Source: an uncultured Fibrobacter sp. (GTDB lineage Bacteria; Fibrobacterota; Fibrobacteria; Fibrobacterales; Fibrobacteraceae). From it: a stretch of 64,000 nucleotides of DNA. Location of the stretch: assembly GCA_946405515.1 (NCBI GenBank), contig CAMJHM010000002.1, positions 1-64,000 of the forward strand, in the 5' to 3' direction. The translations under genes and the position numbers were made by a program. Position 1 is the first letter of the stretch. Every line of letters begins with the position of its first letter. Shown piece after piece: positions 1 to 7,572 of this stretch. The notes beneath the pieces were generated by a model. That model did not search any database. It had not been told where the DNA came from and was given only the letters and a program-made list of their open reading frames with translations.

Positions 1-115
1 ATTGATGATATTTGGTGTCTACAAATATAATGGGCAAATCGTATGTTTGCGCAAATACCGGAATCACCATAGCTAAGATGAAGCCATAGAAAAAACTAGT
101 CAATTTGCAGAACAT
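1..115 (-). CDS. CotH-like secreted protein, N-terminal part only (cut by window start)
   Basis: The first 38 codons of a third CotH paralogue, reading off the left edge. The translation starts MFCKLTSFFYGFILAMV, ends its signal peptide with VFAQ, and continues TYDLPIIFVDTK. This closely matches the start of the next copy (MFSKPKIIFYGF, LFAQTIDLPAIFIDTK). The start is fixed by a GGAG ribosome site about 8 bases upstream (on the plus strand, about 119-125) and by the alignment. The catalytic part lies outside the window, so function is inferred only from the paralogues. It belongs to a tandem array of at least three copies. Confidence 0.75.
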   Translation of the reverse strand, partial: MFCKLTSFFYGFILAMVIPVFAQTYDLPIIFVDTKYHQ

Positions 116-255
116 ATTATACTCCTTGACCAAACCCCATATAAAGAATCTATATATTTTTTGCCGCTGGAATATGTATTTGTTACAAATTATGCTTTAT
201 AAGCGTTTATTCTCTAACATCCGCCGATTTCTTCAAGAAATGGCGAAAATTCGCC

Positions 256-294
256 AAAAAAAAAAGAAGGACTTCCTACTTGGGGAAGTCCTTC
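256..294 (-). terminator. Intrinsic terminator of the cotH-like gene
   Basis: A perfect 11-bp stem (plus-strand arms 266-276 GAAGGACTTCC and 284-294) with a 7-base loop. It is followed on the minus strand by ten T (256-265). It lies 25 bases past the stop of the gene ending at 319. A related, imperfect hairpin follows the neighbouring paralogue. Confidence 0.9.
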
Positions 295-318
295 AGGTCT
301 ACTTGAATCTAAGCTTGG

Positions 319-2136
319 CTATCGGTTCAACATCTTGCCGTTGAGGGTTGCAATCCAGTGCTTGTTTGTTGCCTTGGAGGGAATTTTCAGCGTCGTGAGC
401 CCGGCCTTGATACGGGTCTTGTACAGGACAGAACCGTTCAAGTCCATAAGGGCAAAGGTGCCTCCGATACTCGTGTGGATTTCGAGATGGTTGCCGTTCA
501 CGACAAAGAAGTTCGTCGGGGAGAGCCTGCTGAAATCATCCATGCGAAGATCCAACGGCTTTTCCTGAGAAGAGGTGTCTGTTGTTTCGGTAGTGTCCTT
601 GTCGTGCTGCCAGTCGGGATTGTGGATTGAAGGATCGACTGGCTCGGTGACCACCGGATTTGCCGGTTCCGTAAATCCGAATTTCTGGTCCATCCACTGT
701 ATTCTTTCTTTCATCTTCTTGCGGAGATGTTCCACTTCGCCATCCCAGGTATTGGCGTTGTTGCCGCCCATGCCCATCTTCATGCCGGAACTTCCGCTGC
801 CGTTACAGTATTTCATCGGCTCCGGGTCGGTATCGCCCTGGCCGCTGTTTTGTCCCAGGTTCGGCCAGCGCTTGAAGTTTCTGTCGGCGGCGTTTTTCAG
901 GTATGTCTTCATGGAATCCAGGTAAGCGTCCATGACTTTGGTATGCCAAACGCCGCTGCGGAGTTCTGCCCAGCGCTTTTTCAATTCGTCCTGGTAATCG
1001 CTTCTCTTCCACAAACCGATAAGCCAGTTCGGAGCCTTCAGTGAACCCATGCCGCCGCCACCGAAGCCGAAACCGCCCATGCCGCCGCCGCTGCCACCTT
1101 TGCTTTCAATTTGCCAGCTGTTGCCGCCGCCATAGCCCATCATGCCGCCATTGCTCATGGCGAGGTTGAAGTCCCACGGCGGGCCAAGGGTCACTTTGCC
1201 TTCCTTGAATTCCTTGCCATCCTTGCCGCCCTTGTCCTTGGGCTTGTACAAGAAGAAGCTGCACCAGTAGGAGTCTCCGTTGTTGGTGATTTCTTGATGC
1301 AAAACATAGTCAACGGCAGAAGCGAGATCCACGTATTTTTCGTATCCGTCCCCGTTCTTGCCGTTCATGAACAAAGCTTCAAGGTCGTTCAGGTATTTCT
1401 TCAGGTATTCTTCCTGCTGCTTCTGAATGTTTGCTTTCTTGGGGTAGTGCAAAATGACGTTCAGACCGTCGGAGGTGTTGAAACCTTCGGCTTCGATACC
1501 GCCCTGGTTATTGCTGCCGCCGCCACCGGTGTTGGTGCCGACTTTGTCGAATGCCCAAAGGTAACCGCCAGTAAGGCTGTCGCCGGCAATATCGGTTTCT
1601 TTTAGCTTGCTGATGTTCACACGGTACTTGCCGCGTTTGATTTTTTCAACCATCACATACACACCACGGTACACTCCGTTGATGTAGAGGTCGAAATGCT
1701 TGGTGCGCGGAGCGTAACGGCCTGCCTGCCTAAAGAGCCAGTAGGCGAGTGCGTTGCGCAACATGCTCTTGTCTACATAGGGGCCGTGCAGCACCCAGTC
1801 GTCGCTGGGCGGGAGCCCGAACATGCTCACGTCCGTGCCTTCGCCCTTATCGTCGCGAATCTCGATGCTGTAGCCAGGCTTGGGGAACATGGCAGAAGAC
1901 TGACCACGGACCTTGATGCCGATATCGTAGAGTGTCCCCTTGGCGCTGTCAGCGACATTGTTTGTTGCTCCGTCCAGTACTTTCATGGTGGCGGGAATCT
2001 TTTCGATGACTTTGTTGTCAAGACATTTTTGCTTGGTGTCAATGAAAATCGCAGGTAGATCGATGGTCTGCGCGAACAACGGGATTACCATGGCAAAGAT
2101 AAAGCCATAGAAAATAATTTTGGGTTTGCTAAACAT
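319..2136 (-). CDS. CotH kinase-like secreted protein, copy 2
   Basis: 605 residues. Residues 1-21 are a signal peptide (ending LFAQ). The main part is a CotH-type domain. CotH of Bacillus and the mucoralean fungi is an atypical protein kinase or surface invasin, so a kinase-like fold is known for the family, but activity here is unproven. The usual acidic pair is present: Asp288 in NNGDSYW and Asp322 in GPPWDFNLA. A Gly/Met-rich stretch (about 326-370) follows the second Asp. The last 70 residues (LDLRMDDFSRLSP to the end) look like a C-terminal sorting or beta-sandwich domain (NGSVLYKTRIKAG, TLNGKM). The start at 2136 is preferred over upstream in-frame codons because of a GGAGAG site and agreement with copy 3. 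Confidence 0.85.
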   Translation of the reverse strand: MFSKPKIIFYGFIFAMVIPLFAQTIDLPAIFIDTKQKCLDNKVIEKIPATMKVLDGATNNVADSAKGTLYDIGIKVRGQSSAMFPKPGYSIEIRDDKGEGTDVSMFGLPPSDDWVLHGPYVDKSMLRNALAYWLFRQAGRYAPRTKHFDLYINGVYRGVYVMVEKIKRGKYRVNISKLKETDIAGDSLTGGYLWAFDKVGTNTGGGGSNNQGGIEAEGFNTSDGLNVILHYPKKANIQKQQEEYLKKYLNDLEALFMNGKNGDGYEKYVDLASAVDYVLHQEITNNGDSYWCSFFLYKPKDKGGKDGKEFKEGKVTLGPPWDFNLAMSNGGMMGYGGGNSWQIESKGGSGGGMGGFGFGGGGMGSLKAPNWLIGLWKRSDYQDELKKRWAELRSGVWHTKVMDAYLDSMKTYLKNAADRNFKRWPNLGQNSGQGDTDPEPMKYCNGSGSSGMKMGMGGNNANTWDGEVEHLRKKMKERIQWMDQKFGFTEPANPVVTEPVDPSIHNPDWQHDKDTTETTDTSSQEKPLDLRMDDFSRLSPTNFFVVNGNHLEIHTSIGGTFALMDLNGSVLYKTRIKAGLTTLKIPSKATNKHWIATLNGKMLNR

Positions 2137-2283
2137 ATACTCTCCTTGGCCAAACACCATTAATAATCTATATGATTTGCCGGAAGACATTTATATTTGT
2201 CGATGAACACTTGCTTTTTGCGTTGTCAATGTTGACATTTTTGTTTTTTTTTGAAAAAAGCTGAAATTTCGCTTTTTTAGCCC

Positions 2284-2320
2284 AAAAAAAAGAAGGACCG
2301 CCTACTTGGGCAGCCCTTCT
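2284..2320 (-). terminator. Imperfect intrinsic terminator of CotH-like copy 1
   Basis: Arms 2291-2296 (AGAAGG) and 2315-2320 close a hairpin that continues inward with two mismatches. A run of T follows on the minus strand (plus-strand A run 2284-2291). It resembles a decayed version of the terminator at 256-294, as expected if the whole gene unit was duplicated. Confidence 0.7.
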
Positions 2321-2344
2321 TGGCTATCTCAAAATACCGAAAGA

Positions 2345-4378
2345 TTATTTGTTCATCATCTTGCCGTTGAGCGTGACAATCCAGTGCTTGTCCCTTGCCT
2401 TGGACGGAATCCTCAGGGTCGTGACGCCGGCCTTGATTTGGGTCTTGTACAGGACAGCGCCGTTCAGGTCGATAAGGGCAAGCGTACCCGAAATAGTTGT
2501 ATGAATTTCAAGGTGATTGTCATTCACTGCAAAGAAGTTCATCGGGGAGAGCCTGCTGAAATCGTCCATGCCCATATACGGGTTTGTTGAACCATCTCCA
2601 TGATGGTGCGTACTTGTATCCCTGGGATTCGTCTTGCCCGGATTCGTTGTCTGACCCGGATTCGTTGTCTTGCCCGGATTCGTCGTTTGACCCGGGTTCG
2701 TTGTCTGGCCAGGATTCGTTTTGCCCGATTCCGTGTCAGAGGAGTCCTTGTCATGCTGCCAATCTGGTTCATGAATGTCGGCAACCAGAGGTTCCATCAC
2801 GGTCGGATTTGCGGGTTGCGTAAATCCGAGCTGGTCGTCCATCCATTTCATTCTTTCTTTCATCTTCTTGCGGACGTGTTCGAATTCGCCGTCCCAGGTC
2901 GTAGCGTTGTAGCCGCCCATGGCCATTCCCATGCCGCCGCCCATGCCGAAGCCACCGCCCCAGCCGCCCATGCCGCCGCCGCCCTGTTGACCGCCACCCT
3001 GGCCGCCGCATTCTTTCATCGGCTCCGGGTCTGCGTCATAGGTGCCGCTAGCCTTTCCGAGGTTCGGCCAACGCTTGAAGTTTCTTTCGGCAGCCTTAGT
3101 CAGGTAGGTTTTCATGGAGTCAAGATACTTGTCCATGGTCTTGTCGTGCCATACGCCGCTGCGGAGTTCCGCCCAGCGTTTCTTCACTTCGGCCTTGTAC
3201 GTCGCATCGCTAGTCCACAGCTTGTTGAGCCAGGCGGGGCCGGTAAAGCCCATGCTCATACCGCCGCCACCGAACTTGCTGCTGCTTTCAATCTGCCAGC
3301 CGGTGGTGCCGGAGCTGAACATACCGCCCATGCCGCCCATGCCGCCCCACATGCCGCCTTGGCCGCCTTGTTGGCCGCCGCCGTTTTCGGGCTGGGTGCC
3401 GTTGCTCATGGCGAGGTTGAAGTCCCACGGAGGACCGAGGGTCACCTTGCCGCCCTTGCTATCCTTGGGCTTGAACAGGAAGAAACTGCACCAGTAGGAG
3501 TCTGCGTTGTTGACGGCTTCCTGATGCAACACGTAGTCCACTGCAGAGCCGAGGTCCACGTACTTCTCGTATCCGCTACCGTTCTTGCCGTTGCTGAACA
3601 GGCCTTCAAGATCGTTCAGGTATTTCTTCAGGTATTCTTCCTGCTGCTTCTGGAGCTTGTTCTTCTGGGGGTCCTTGTCTTTCTTGGGGTAATGCATGAT
3701 GACGTTCACGCCACCGTTCGTCTTGAACCCTTCGGCATCGATACCGCCCTGGTTGTTGTTGCCTGCGCCACCCGTATTGGTACCCGTCTTGTCGAATGCC
3801 CAGATGTAGCCGCCGGTAAGGCTGTCGCCGGCGAGGTCGGTTTCTTTAAGCTTGCTCACGTTCACGCGGTACTTGCCGCGCTTGATTTTTTCGACAAGTG
3901 CGTACACGCCGCGGTATTGGCCGTTGATGTACAGGTCGAAATGCTTGGTACGCGGGCTGTAACGGCCTGCCTGCCTGAACATCCAGTGGGCGAGCGCATT
4001 CCTTATCAAGCTCTTGTCGACATAGGGCCCGTGTAAAATCCAGTCGTCGGAAGGCGGGAGCCCGAACATGCTCACGTCCTTGCTTTCGCCTTTATCGTCG
4101 CGGATTTCGATGGTGTAGCCCGGCTTGGGGAACGTGGCGGAGGACTGGCCTCTCACCTTGATGCCGATGTTGTACAGGGTGCCTTTGGCACTATCGGCTA
4201 CGTTGTTTGTTGCCCCGTCCAACACTCTCATGGTGCCGGGAATCTTTTCGGTAACATTCATGTCCAAACATTTGTTGTTCTGGGTGTTAACGAAAAGGAT
4301 AGGGAGGTCATAGGTCTGAGAAAACCCTAACCCCACGACTAAGGCGACTGGCGCCACAACTCTAACCAACATATTCAT
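2345..4378 (-). CDS. CotH kinase-like secreted protein, copy 1
   Basis: 677 residues, with a clear signal peptide (MNMLVRVVAPVALVVGLGFS). It is a paralogue of the gene at 319-2136 through most of its length (MFGLPPSDDW, GPYVDKS, NALAHWMFRQAGRYSPRTKHFDLYING). The catalytic-type Asp pair is Asp293 (NNADSYW) and Asp319 (GPPWDFNLA). Two Gly/Met/Gln-rich inserts follow (about 325-365 and 475-510). A tandem TNPGQT/TNPGKT linker (about 560-590) joins the core to the same C-terminal sorting-like domain as copy 2. The start is set by GGAGG 7 bases upstream. Its signal peptide is unrelated to those of the other two copies, so it was probably replaced after duplication. Confidence 0.87.
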   Translation of the reverse strand: MNMLVRVVAPVALVVGLGFSQTYDLPILFVNTQNNKCLDMNVTEKIPGTMRVLDGATNNVADSAKGTLYNIGIKVRGQSSATFPKPGYTIEIRDDKGESKDVSMFGLPPSDDWILHGPYVDKSLIRNALAHWMFRQAGRYSPRTKHFDLYINGQYRGVYALVEKIKRGKYRVNVSKLKETDLAGDSLTGGYIWAFDKTGTNTGGAGNNNQGGIDAEGFKTNGGVNVIMHYPKKDKDPQKNKLQKQQEEYLKKYLNDLEGLFSNGKNGSGYEKYVDLGSAVDYVLHQEAVNNADSYWCSFFLFKPKDSKGGKVTLGPPWDFNLAMSNGTQPENGGGQQGGQGGMWGGMGGMGGMFSSGTTGWQIESSSKFGGGGMSMGFTGPAWLNKLWTSDATYKAEVKKRWAELRSGVWHDKTMDKYLDSMKTYLTKAAERNFKRWPNLGKASGTYDADPEPMKECGGQGGGQQGGGGMGGWGGGFGMGGGMGMAMGGYNATTWDGEFEHVRKKMKERMKWMDDQLGFTQPANPTVMEPLVADIHEPDWQHDKDSSDTESGKTNPGQTTNPGQTTNPGKTTNPGQTTNPGKTNPRDTSTHHHGDGSTNPYMGMDDFSRLSPMNFFAVNDNHLEIHTTISGTLALIDLNGAVLYKTQIKAGVTTLRIPSKARDKHWIVTLNGKMMNK
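2615..2735 (-). repeat. In-frame tandem repeat coding a TNPGQT/TNPGKT linker
   Basis: About five 18-base units, each coding T-N-P-G-(Q/K)-T, make a flexible linker between the CotH core and the C-terminal domain. The neighbouring copy has no such repeat, so it expanded after duplication. Short units of this kind vary easily in length between strains. Confidence 0.8.
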
Positions 4379-4570
4379 ACGTTGCCTCCAACATTTTACA
4401 TAAATTTATATGTTCTGTCGGAAAACGCTTTGTTAATTCAAGTTTACGTGTTGTAAAATGTTGTTGTAATTTCTTTTTTGTTGGCTTTTTTTGCAAAAAA
4501 AGGCTTTTTTTGGAACCGAACGGTGGTCAGGGACTTCTAATTGATGTATTTTATGGTGTAAGAGGTTTCC

Positions 4571-5749
4571 ATGATTGAAAACACCCTGAAGTCGAGTTTT
4601 ATTGCCCGGTGGATTCGGAAGGCGCTCCCCCTGTTTTTGCTGTTTTCGGGATTTGCCTTTGGCCAGGCCAATTATTCGCCTGCCGAATTGGATACGCTTG
4701 TCTCGACAATAGCCCTTTATCCGGACCCTCTGCTGGTCCATGTGCTTACGGCTTCAACTTATGGTGACCAGATTCCTGCGGCGAATGCTTTTGCCCAATC
4801 CCATAAAAATGAAAAGGGCGAGACTCTGGCCAAGTCCATCGAAGATGCCAATTTGACTTACGATCCGAGCGTTCAGGCCTTGATTCCGTTCCCTACGGTT
4901 CTTGATATGATGGCCAAATACCCCACGTGGACCGACCAGTTGGGGGATGCTGTCGCGGCCCAGAAGGATGGTGTCATGGATGCTGTTCAGCGCTTGCGTC
5001 ACAAGGCTTACGAAAACGGCCACTTGAAGTCTAACGAACAGGTGACGGTCAGTGCCGCCGATACGGTTATTGTCGTTCAACCGACCCGCACGGAATATGT
5101 CTACGTGCCGGTGTACAATCCCCGTGTTGTTTACTATGTCCGCTCCGATGGCTATACGACTTATGTTCGCTATAGTTCCGGTGTCTGGCTTGGTACATGG
5201 TATGGAGAATGGGGCTGGGGAACCTGCTGGTTCGACTGGGGCCCGCGTGTGATTTATGTGCGCAATTATCGCTGGTATCCGCATCGCCCGATTCCTCACC
5301 ATCCGCATAGGTATAGACCGGCTCCGCACCGCTTTGCTCCCGCACCTCACCAGGCTCCAGCGCGCCATGCGCCTGCGCCGAAAATGTCTCCGGCACACCG
5401 GGAGGCCCCTCCGTCAAGAGCGCTAGCTCCGGCCCCGGCGGCACGTTCAGCTGCTCCTGCACCAGCACCGCGTTCTGCAGCGCCCGCTCCGGCAACGCGT
5501 TCGTCGGCACCTGCTCCGGCTTTGTATAGGCCCGCTGCCGACAATCAGGCCGGTTACAGAACTGCACCCGCTCCGGCTCCGAGAGTCGCTCCGGCTCCCG
5601 CCCCTGCGCCTGCTCCAAGGGCAACTCCTGCACCCGCGCCGAGACCTTCTCCGGCACCTGCTCCGCGCCAGTACGAACGCAATTCCAGGGACGACCGCAG
5701 TTATGACAGCGGCCGTAGCGGAAGCCGCTCGAGTGGAAGAAGGAGATAG
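4571..5749 (+). CDS. DUF3300 domain exported protein with Pro/Ala-rich tail
   Basis: 392 residues. The N-terminus holds a signal peptide (hydrophobic LPLFLLFSGFAFG, cleaved near residue 31). A DUF3300 domain follows: LVSTIALYPDPLLVHVLTASTYGDQIPAA is the family hallmark (IALYPDPLL plus ASTYP-like). A Trp/Tyr-rich segment (about 200-240, WYGEWGWG) comes next. The last 150 residues are a His-rich then Pro/Ala tail (APAPAPR repeats) ending in a basic SGSRSSGRRR. The family is widespread in Gram-negative bacteria and has no established activity. The tail resembles wall-spanning linkers. It stands alone, divergent from the CotH cluster. Confidence 0.85.
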   Translation: MIENTLKSSFIARWIRKALPLFLLFSGFAFGQANYSPAELDTLVSTIALYPDPLLVHVLTASTYGDQIPAANAFAQSHKNEKGETLAKSIEDANLTYDPSVQALIPFPTVLDMMAKYPTWTDQLGDAVAAQKDGVMDAVQRLRHKAYENGHLKSNEQVTVSAADTVIVVQPTRTEYVYVPVYNPRVVYYVRSDGYTTYVRYSSGVWLGTWYGEWGWGTCWFDWGPRVIYVRNYRWYPHRPIPHHPHRYRPAPHRFAPAPHQAPARHAPAPKMSPAHREAPPSRALAPAPAARSAAPAPAPRSAAPAPATRSSAPAPALYRPAADNQAGYRTAPAPAPRVAPAPAPAPAPRATPAPAPRPSPAPAPRQYERNSRDDRSYDSGRSGSRSSGRRR

Positions 5750-5750
5750 T

Positions 5751-5875
5751 GGTTAGGGGCTAGGATCTAGAGGCTAGGATCTAGGGAGAAATATCACGGC
5801 TTCGCCGTCTTATATTGACGCACGAAGTGCGTGATTCTTTTCACTAGCCCCTAGTCTCTATTCTCGTCTCTCAAA
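5751..5875 (+). repeat. Double-hairpin intergenic repeat, copy A
   Basis: The core has two small perfect hairpins separated by about 10 bases: ACGGC-TTC-GCCGT and ACGCAC-GAA-GTGCGT. TAG-rich low-complexity arms (CTAGGATCTAG, CTAGCCCCTAG) flank it. Two more copies lie in inverse orientation at 17165-17275 and 41540-41645. It sits between convergent genes. A transcript read either way would fold, so it may act as a bidirectional transcription end or as a REP-type element. Confidence 0.8.
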
Positions 5876-5925
5876 GACTCATCGCTCACCGCTCATAGCT
5901 CATTGCTCATCGCTCGAGCCTCTTC
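5876..5925. repeat. Degenerate GCTCAT-type word repeat
   Basis: Five or six imperfect units of the form GCTCAtnGCTCA between genes. The same words recur at 47434-47505, and inverted at about 41500-41520. There is no spacer regularity and no reading frame. Confidence 0.55.
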
Positions 5926-5929
5926 GCTT

Positions 5930-6595
5930 CTACATCCCCAGATTATTTGCCAAGGCTTCTATTGCGCTCAGATATGCGTTCTGGCTTTCGATTCCGCCTG
6001 TAGACAGCGCGGCCCCGTTGGGGATATTCTGCAAGTACATGTAGACTTGGTCTGCTGTGGCTGGATATTCACCCGTTTGCAAAAAATACACGCCGTACAG
6101 GATGGGCAAGAGCTTTGTTTCCCACAGTTTTGCGGTCTTGCTAAAATTGAATTTGGGCGTCATCATCTGATGTCGCATCTGGATGAGGAACCCGCGAAGT
6201 TCCGCTTGACATTCTTTTTGGAGTTCGTTACGGGGGGCGGCGCCTTGGGCGATGGGCACGGCCCCGGCGATGACCACGTTCCTGTAGGCAATGTGCAAAA
6301 ACTCCAGAGGGAATTCGTGCCAAAGCGATATGATTTCGTCGGCGGTGAACGTGTACCCGAACGAGATGTTGCTACGGCTGGCGCGTTCTGCGAGGTCTTG
6401 TAAAGGCTTGAGATCTTCTGCTGAATTGGACCGGAGAATAAAGCTTATATTCCACGGGCTTTGTAGTGGGGAGTACTTTTCCATGAGGCAGTCGCCGTGC
6501 AGGAATGCGGATACTAGGTTGTTGCTGAGTGCCGCTTCGAGCAAAGTGGGCCATTCAGAAGATTTGAGTTCTTGAAGTGTCAGAATCTTTTGCAT
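5930..6595 (-). CDS. Hypothetical protein, possible nucleotidyltransferase-like fold
   Basis: 221 residues, no signal peptide, no membrane segment. The N-terminal half (SAFLHGDCLMEK ... WNISFILR ... FPLEFLHIAYRNVVIAGAVP) resembles the order seen in soluble nucleotidyltransferase-like proteins: a small-residue loop, a beta strand, then a P-x-E-x-x-x-x-x-x-R-x-V-I-x-G stretch. The second catalytic acid of true enzymes is not evident, so any link is speculative. The C-terminal half is helical. It follows the TPM-domain gene by 11 bases and is probably in one transcript with it. Confidence 0.7.
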   Translation of the reverse strand: MQKILTLQELKSSEWPTLLEAALSNNLVSAFLHGDCLMEKYSPLQSPWNISFILRSNSAEDLKPLQDLAERASRSNISFGYTFTADEIISLWHEFPLEFLHIAYRNVVIAGAVPIAQGAAPRNELQKECQAELRGFLIQMRHQMMTPKFNFSKTAKLWETKLLPILYGVYFLQTGEYPATADQVYMYLQNIPNGAALSTGGIESQNAYLSAIEALANNLGM

Positions 6596-6606
6596 AGTGT
6601 ACCGCC

Positions 6607-7317
6607 TTACCGGCTCTTGAATCCGCCGTTAAAATTTTCAAAGTTGCAGAAATTTCCGTTGAACCCTGCTTGCCGAGTCGAGGATAAGCGTCTTTTTTGG
6701 GGACGGGCATAGAAAAATGCCGCGACGAGGCCTGCAAATACAATCCCTATGAAGATGTAGTTTTGCCATGGGAAGGGTTCGTCGGCGAGGAGCTTGTCTG
6801 GGTTGACCGATAATGTTTGGCCGCTTGCCGCAAGGATTTCTCCGGATATTTCCCAGATGAAGTTGACGATGCCCCTGCCGTACTTCTCGACGCGGAAATC
6901 CGGCATCAACGCTTTCTGCTCAATTTTCTTGAAATCGATATTCGGATAGCTTGTACTAAATCCTTCGCTTGCGATGACGTGCTTGCTGCGTTCCTTCATG
7001 GATACGTAGACGAGGATTCCTTTGGTGTCGCTGCCTTCGAGCCTCCATTTGTTGGCGACTTCTTTGGCGTAGGCGTAGGTTTCGTTTGTTCGCGAGTCGT
7101 TCATCAGGACGGCTGCGATTTTGACATCGGTCTTTAGGTAGACTTCAGTGACAAGGGCCCTGAGGAATTCAGCTTCTTGTGCGCTCAGCAACCGGTCTTC
7201 GTCGTAGAGAACCCCGTTTGGGGCCGGAGACGGTACATTAGAAGCTGTTGCCATGGCACCCAAGGCAATGCATGCAAGCAAGATTTTTGCTGCCGTCTTA
7301 TGTAACCGCCTTATCAT
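6607..7317 (-). CDS. TPM-domain (DUF477) membrane-anchored protein
   Basis: 236 residues from the ATG at 7317. The signal peptide is MIRRLHKTAAKILLACIALGAMATA. A TPM domain occupies about 35-165 (YDEDRLLSAQEAEFLRALV, KGILVYVSMKER, GRGIVNFIWE). One transmembrane helix (about 190-210, YIFIGIVFAGLVAAFFY) is followed by a short basic, Asn/Gly/Phe-rich tail. TPM domains occur in plant thylakoid proteins and in bacterial envelope proteins of poorly known role. A longer frame runs 22 codons further upstream to 7383, but the signal peptide argues for the internal ATG. Confidence 0.82.
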   Translation of the reverse strand: MIRRLHKTAAKILLACIALGAMATASNVPSPAPNGVLYDEDRLLSAQEAEFLRALVTEVYLKTDVKIAAVLMNDSRTNETYAYAKEVANKWRLEGSDTKGILVYVSMKERSKHVIASEGFSTSYPNIDFKKIEQKALMPDFRVEKYGRGIVNFIWEISGEILAASGQTLSVNPDKLLADEPFPWQNYIFIGIVFAGLVAAFFYARPQKRRLSSTRQAGFNGNFCNFENFNGGFKSR

Positions 7318-7572
7318 AACAAACTCGTAGTAAAAAAGAAAACTCCAATTTTTCCAAGTTGGAATAATGACCCAACGACCCAATTTCTTTGAAAATTTAT
7401 AACTTTTTTTGAATAAATGTGCAAAAATAACGTTTTGGGGAGTATTTTTTTGTAATATAGGTTACAATAAATTCCACAACCGAGCGAGATTGAAAAGTTT
7501 TTTTCGATAGGTGTTGCGTTTTTGCGAATTATGCAGTATATCTTTTGGATAGACTGTTGAATTCATAAATGG

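Noticed and set aside
2600-4036. Long plus-strand open frame (478 codons) opposite CotH-like copy 1
   Set aside because: It lies entirely antisense to a well-supported gene, is full of Ala/Val/His from the complement of Gly/Met-rich codons, and has no ribosome site or domain.
319-4378. Spore-coat role for the CotH proteins
   Set aside because: CotH is named for Bacillus spore coats, but these have Gram-negative signal peptides and a sorting-like C-terminal domain, and no sporulation genes were seen.
5876-5925. CRISPR array
   Set aside because: Units are about 10 bases and degenerate, without constant repeats and unique spacers, and there are no cas genes in the window.
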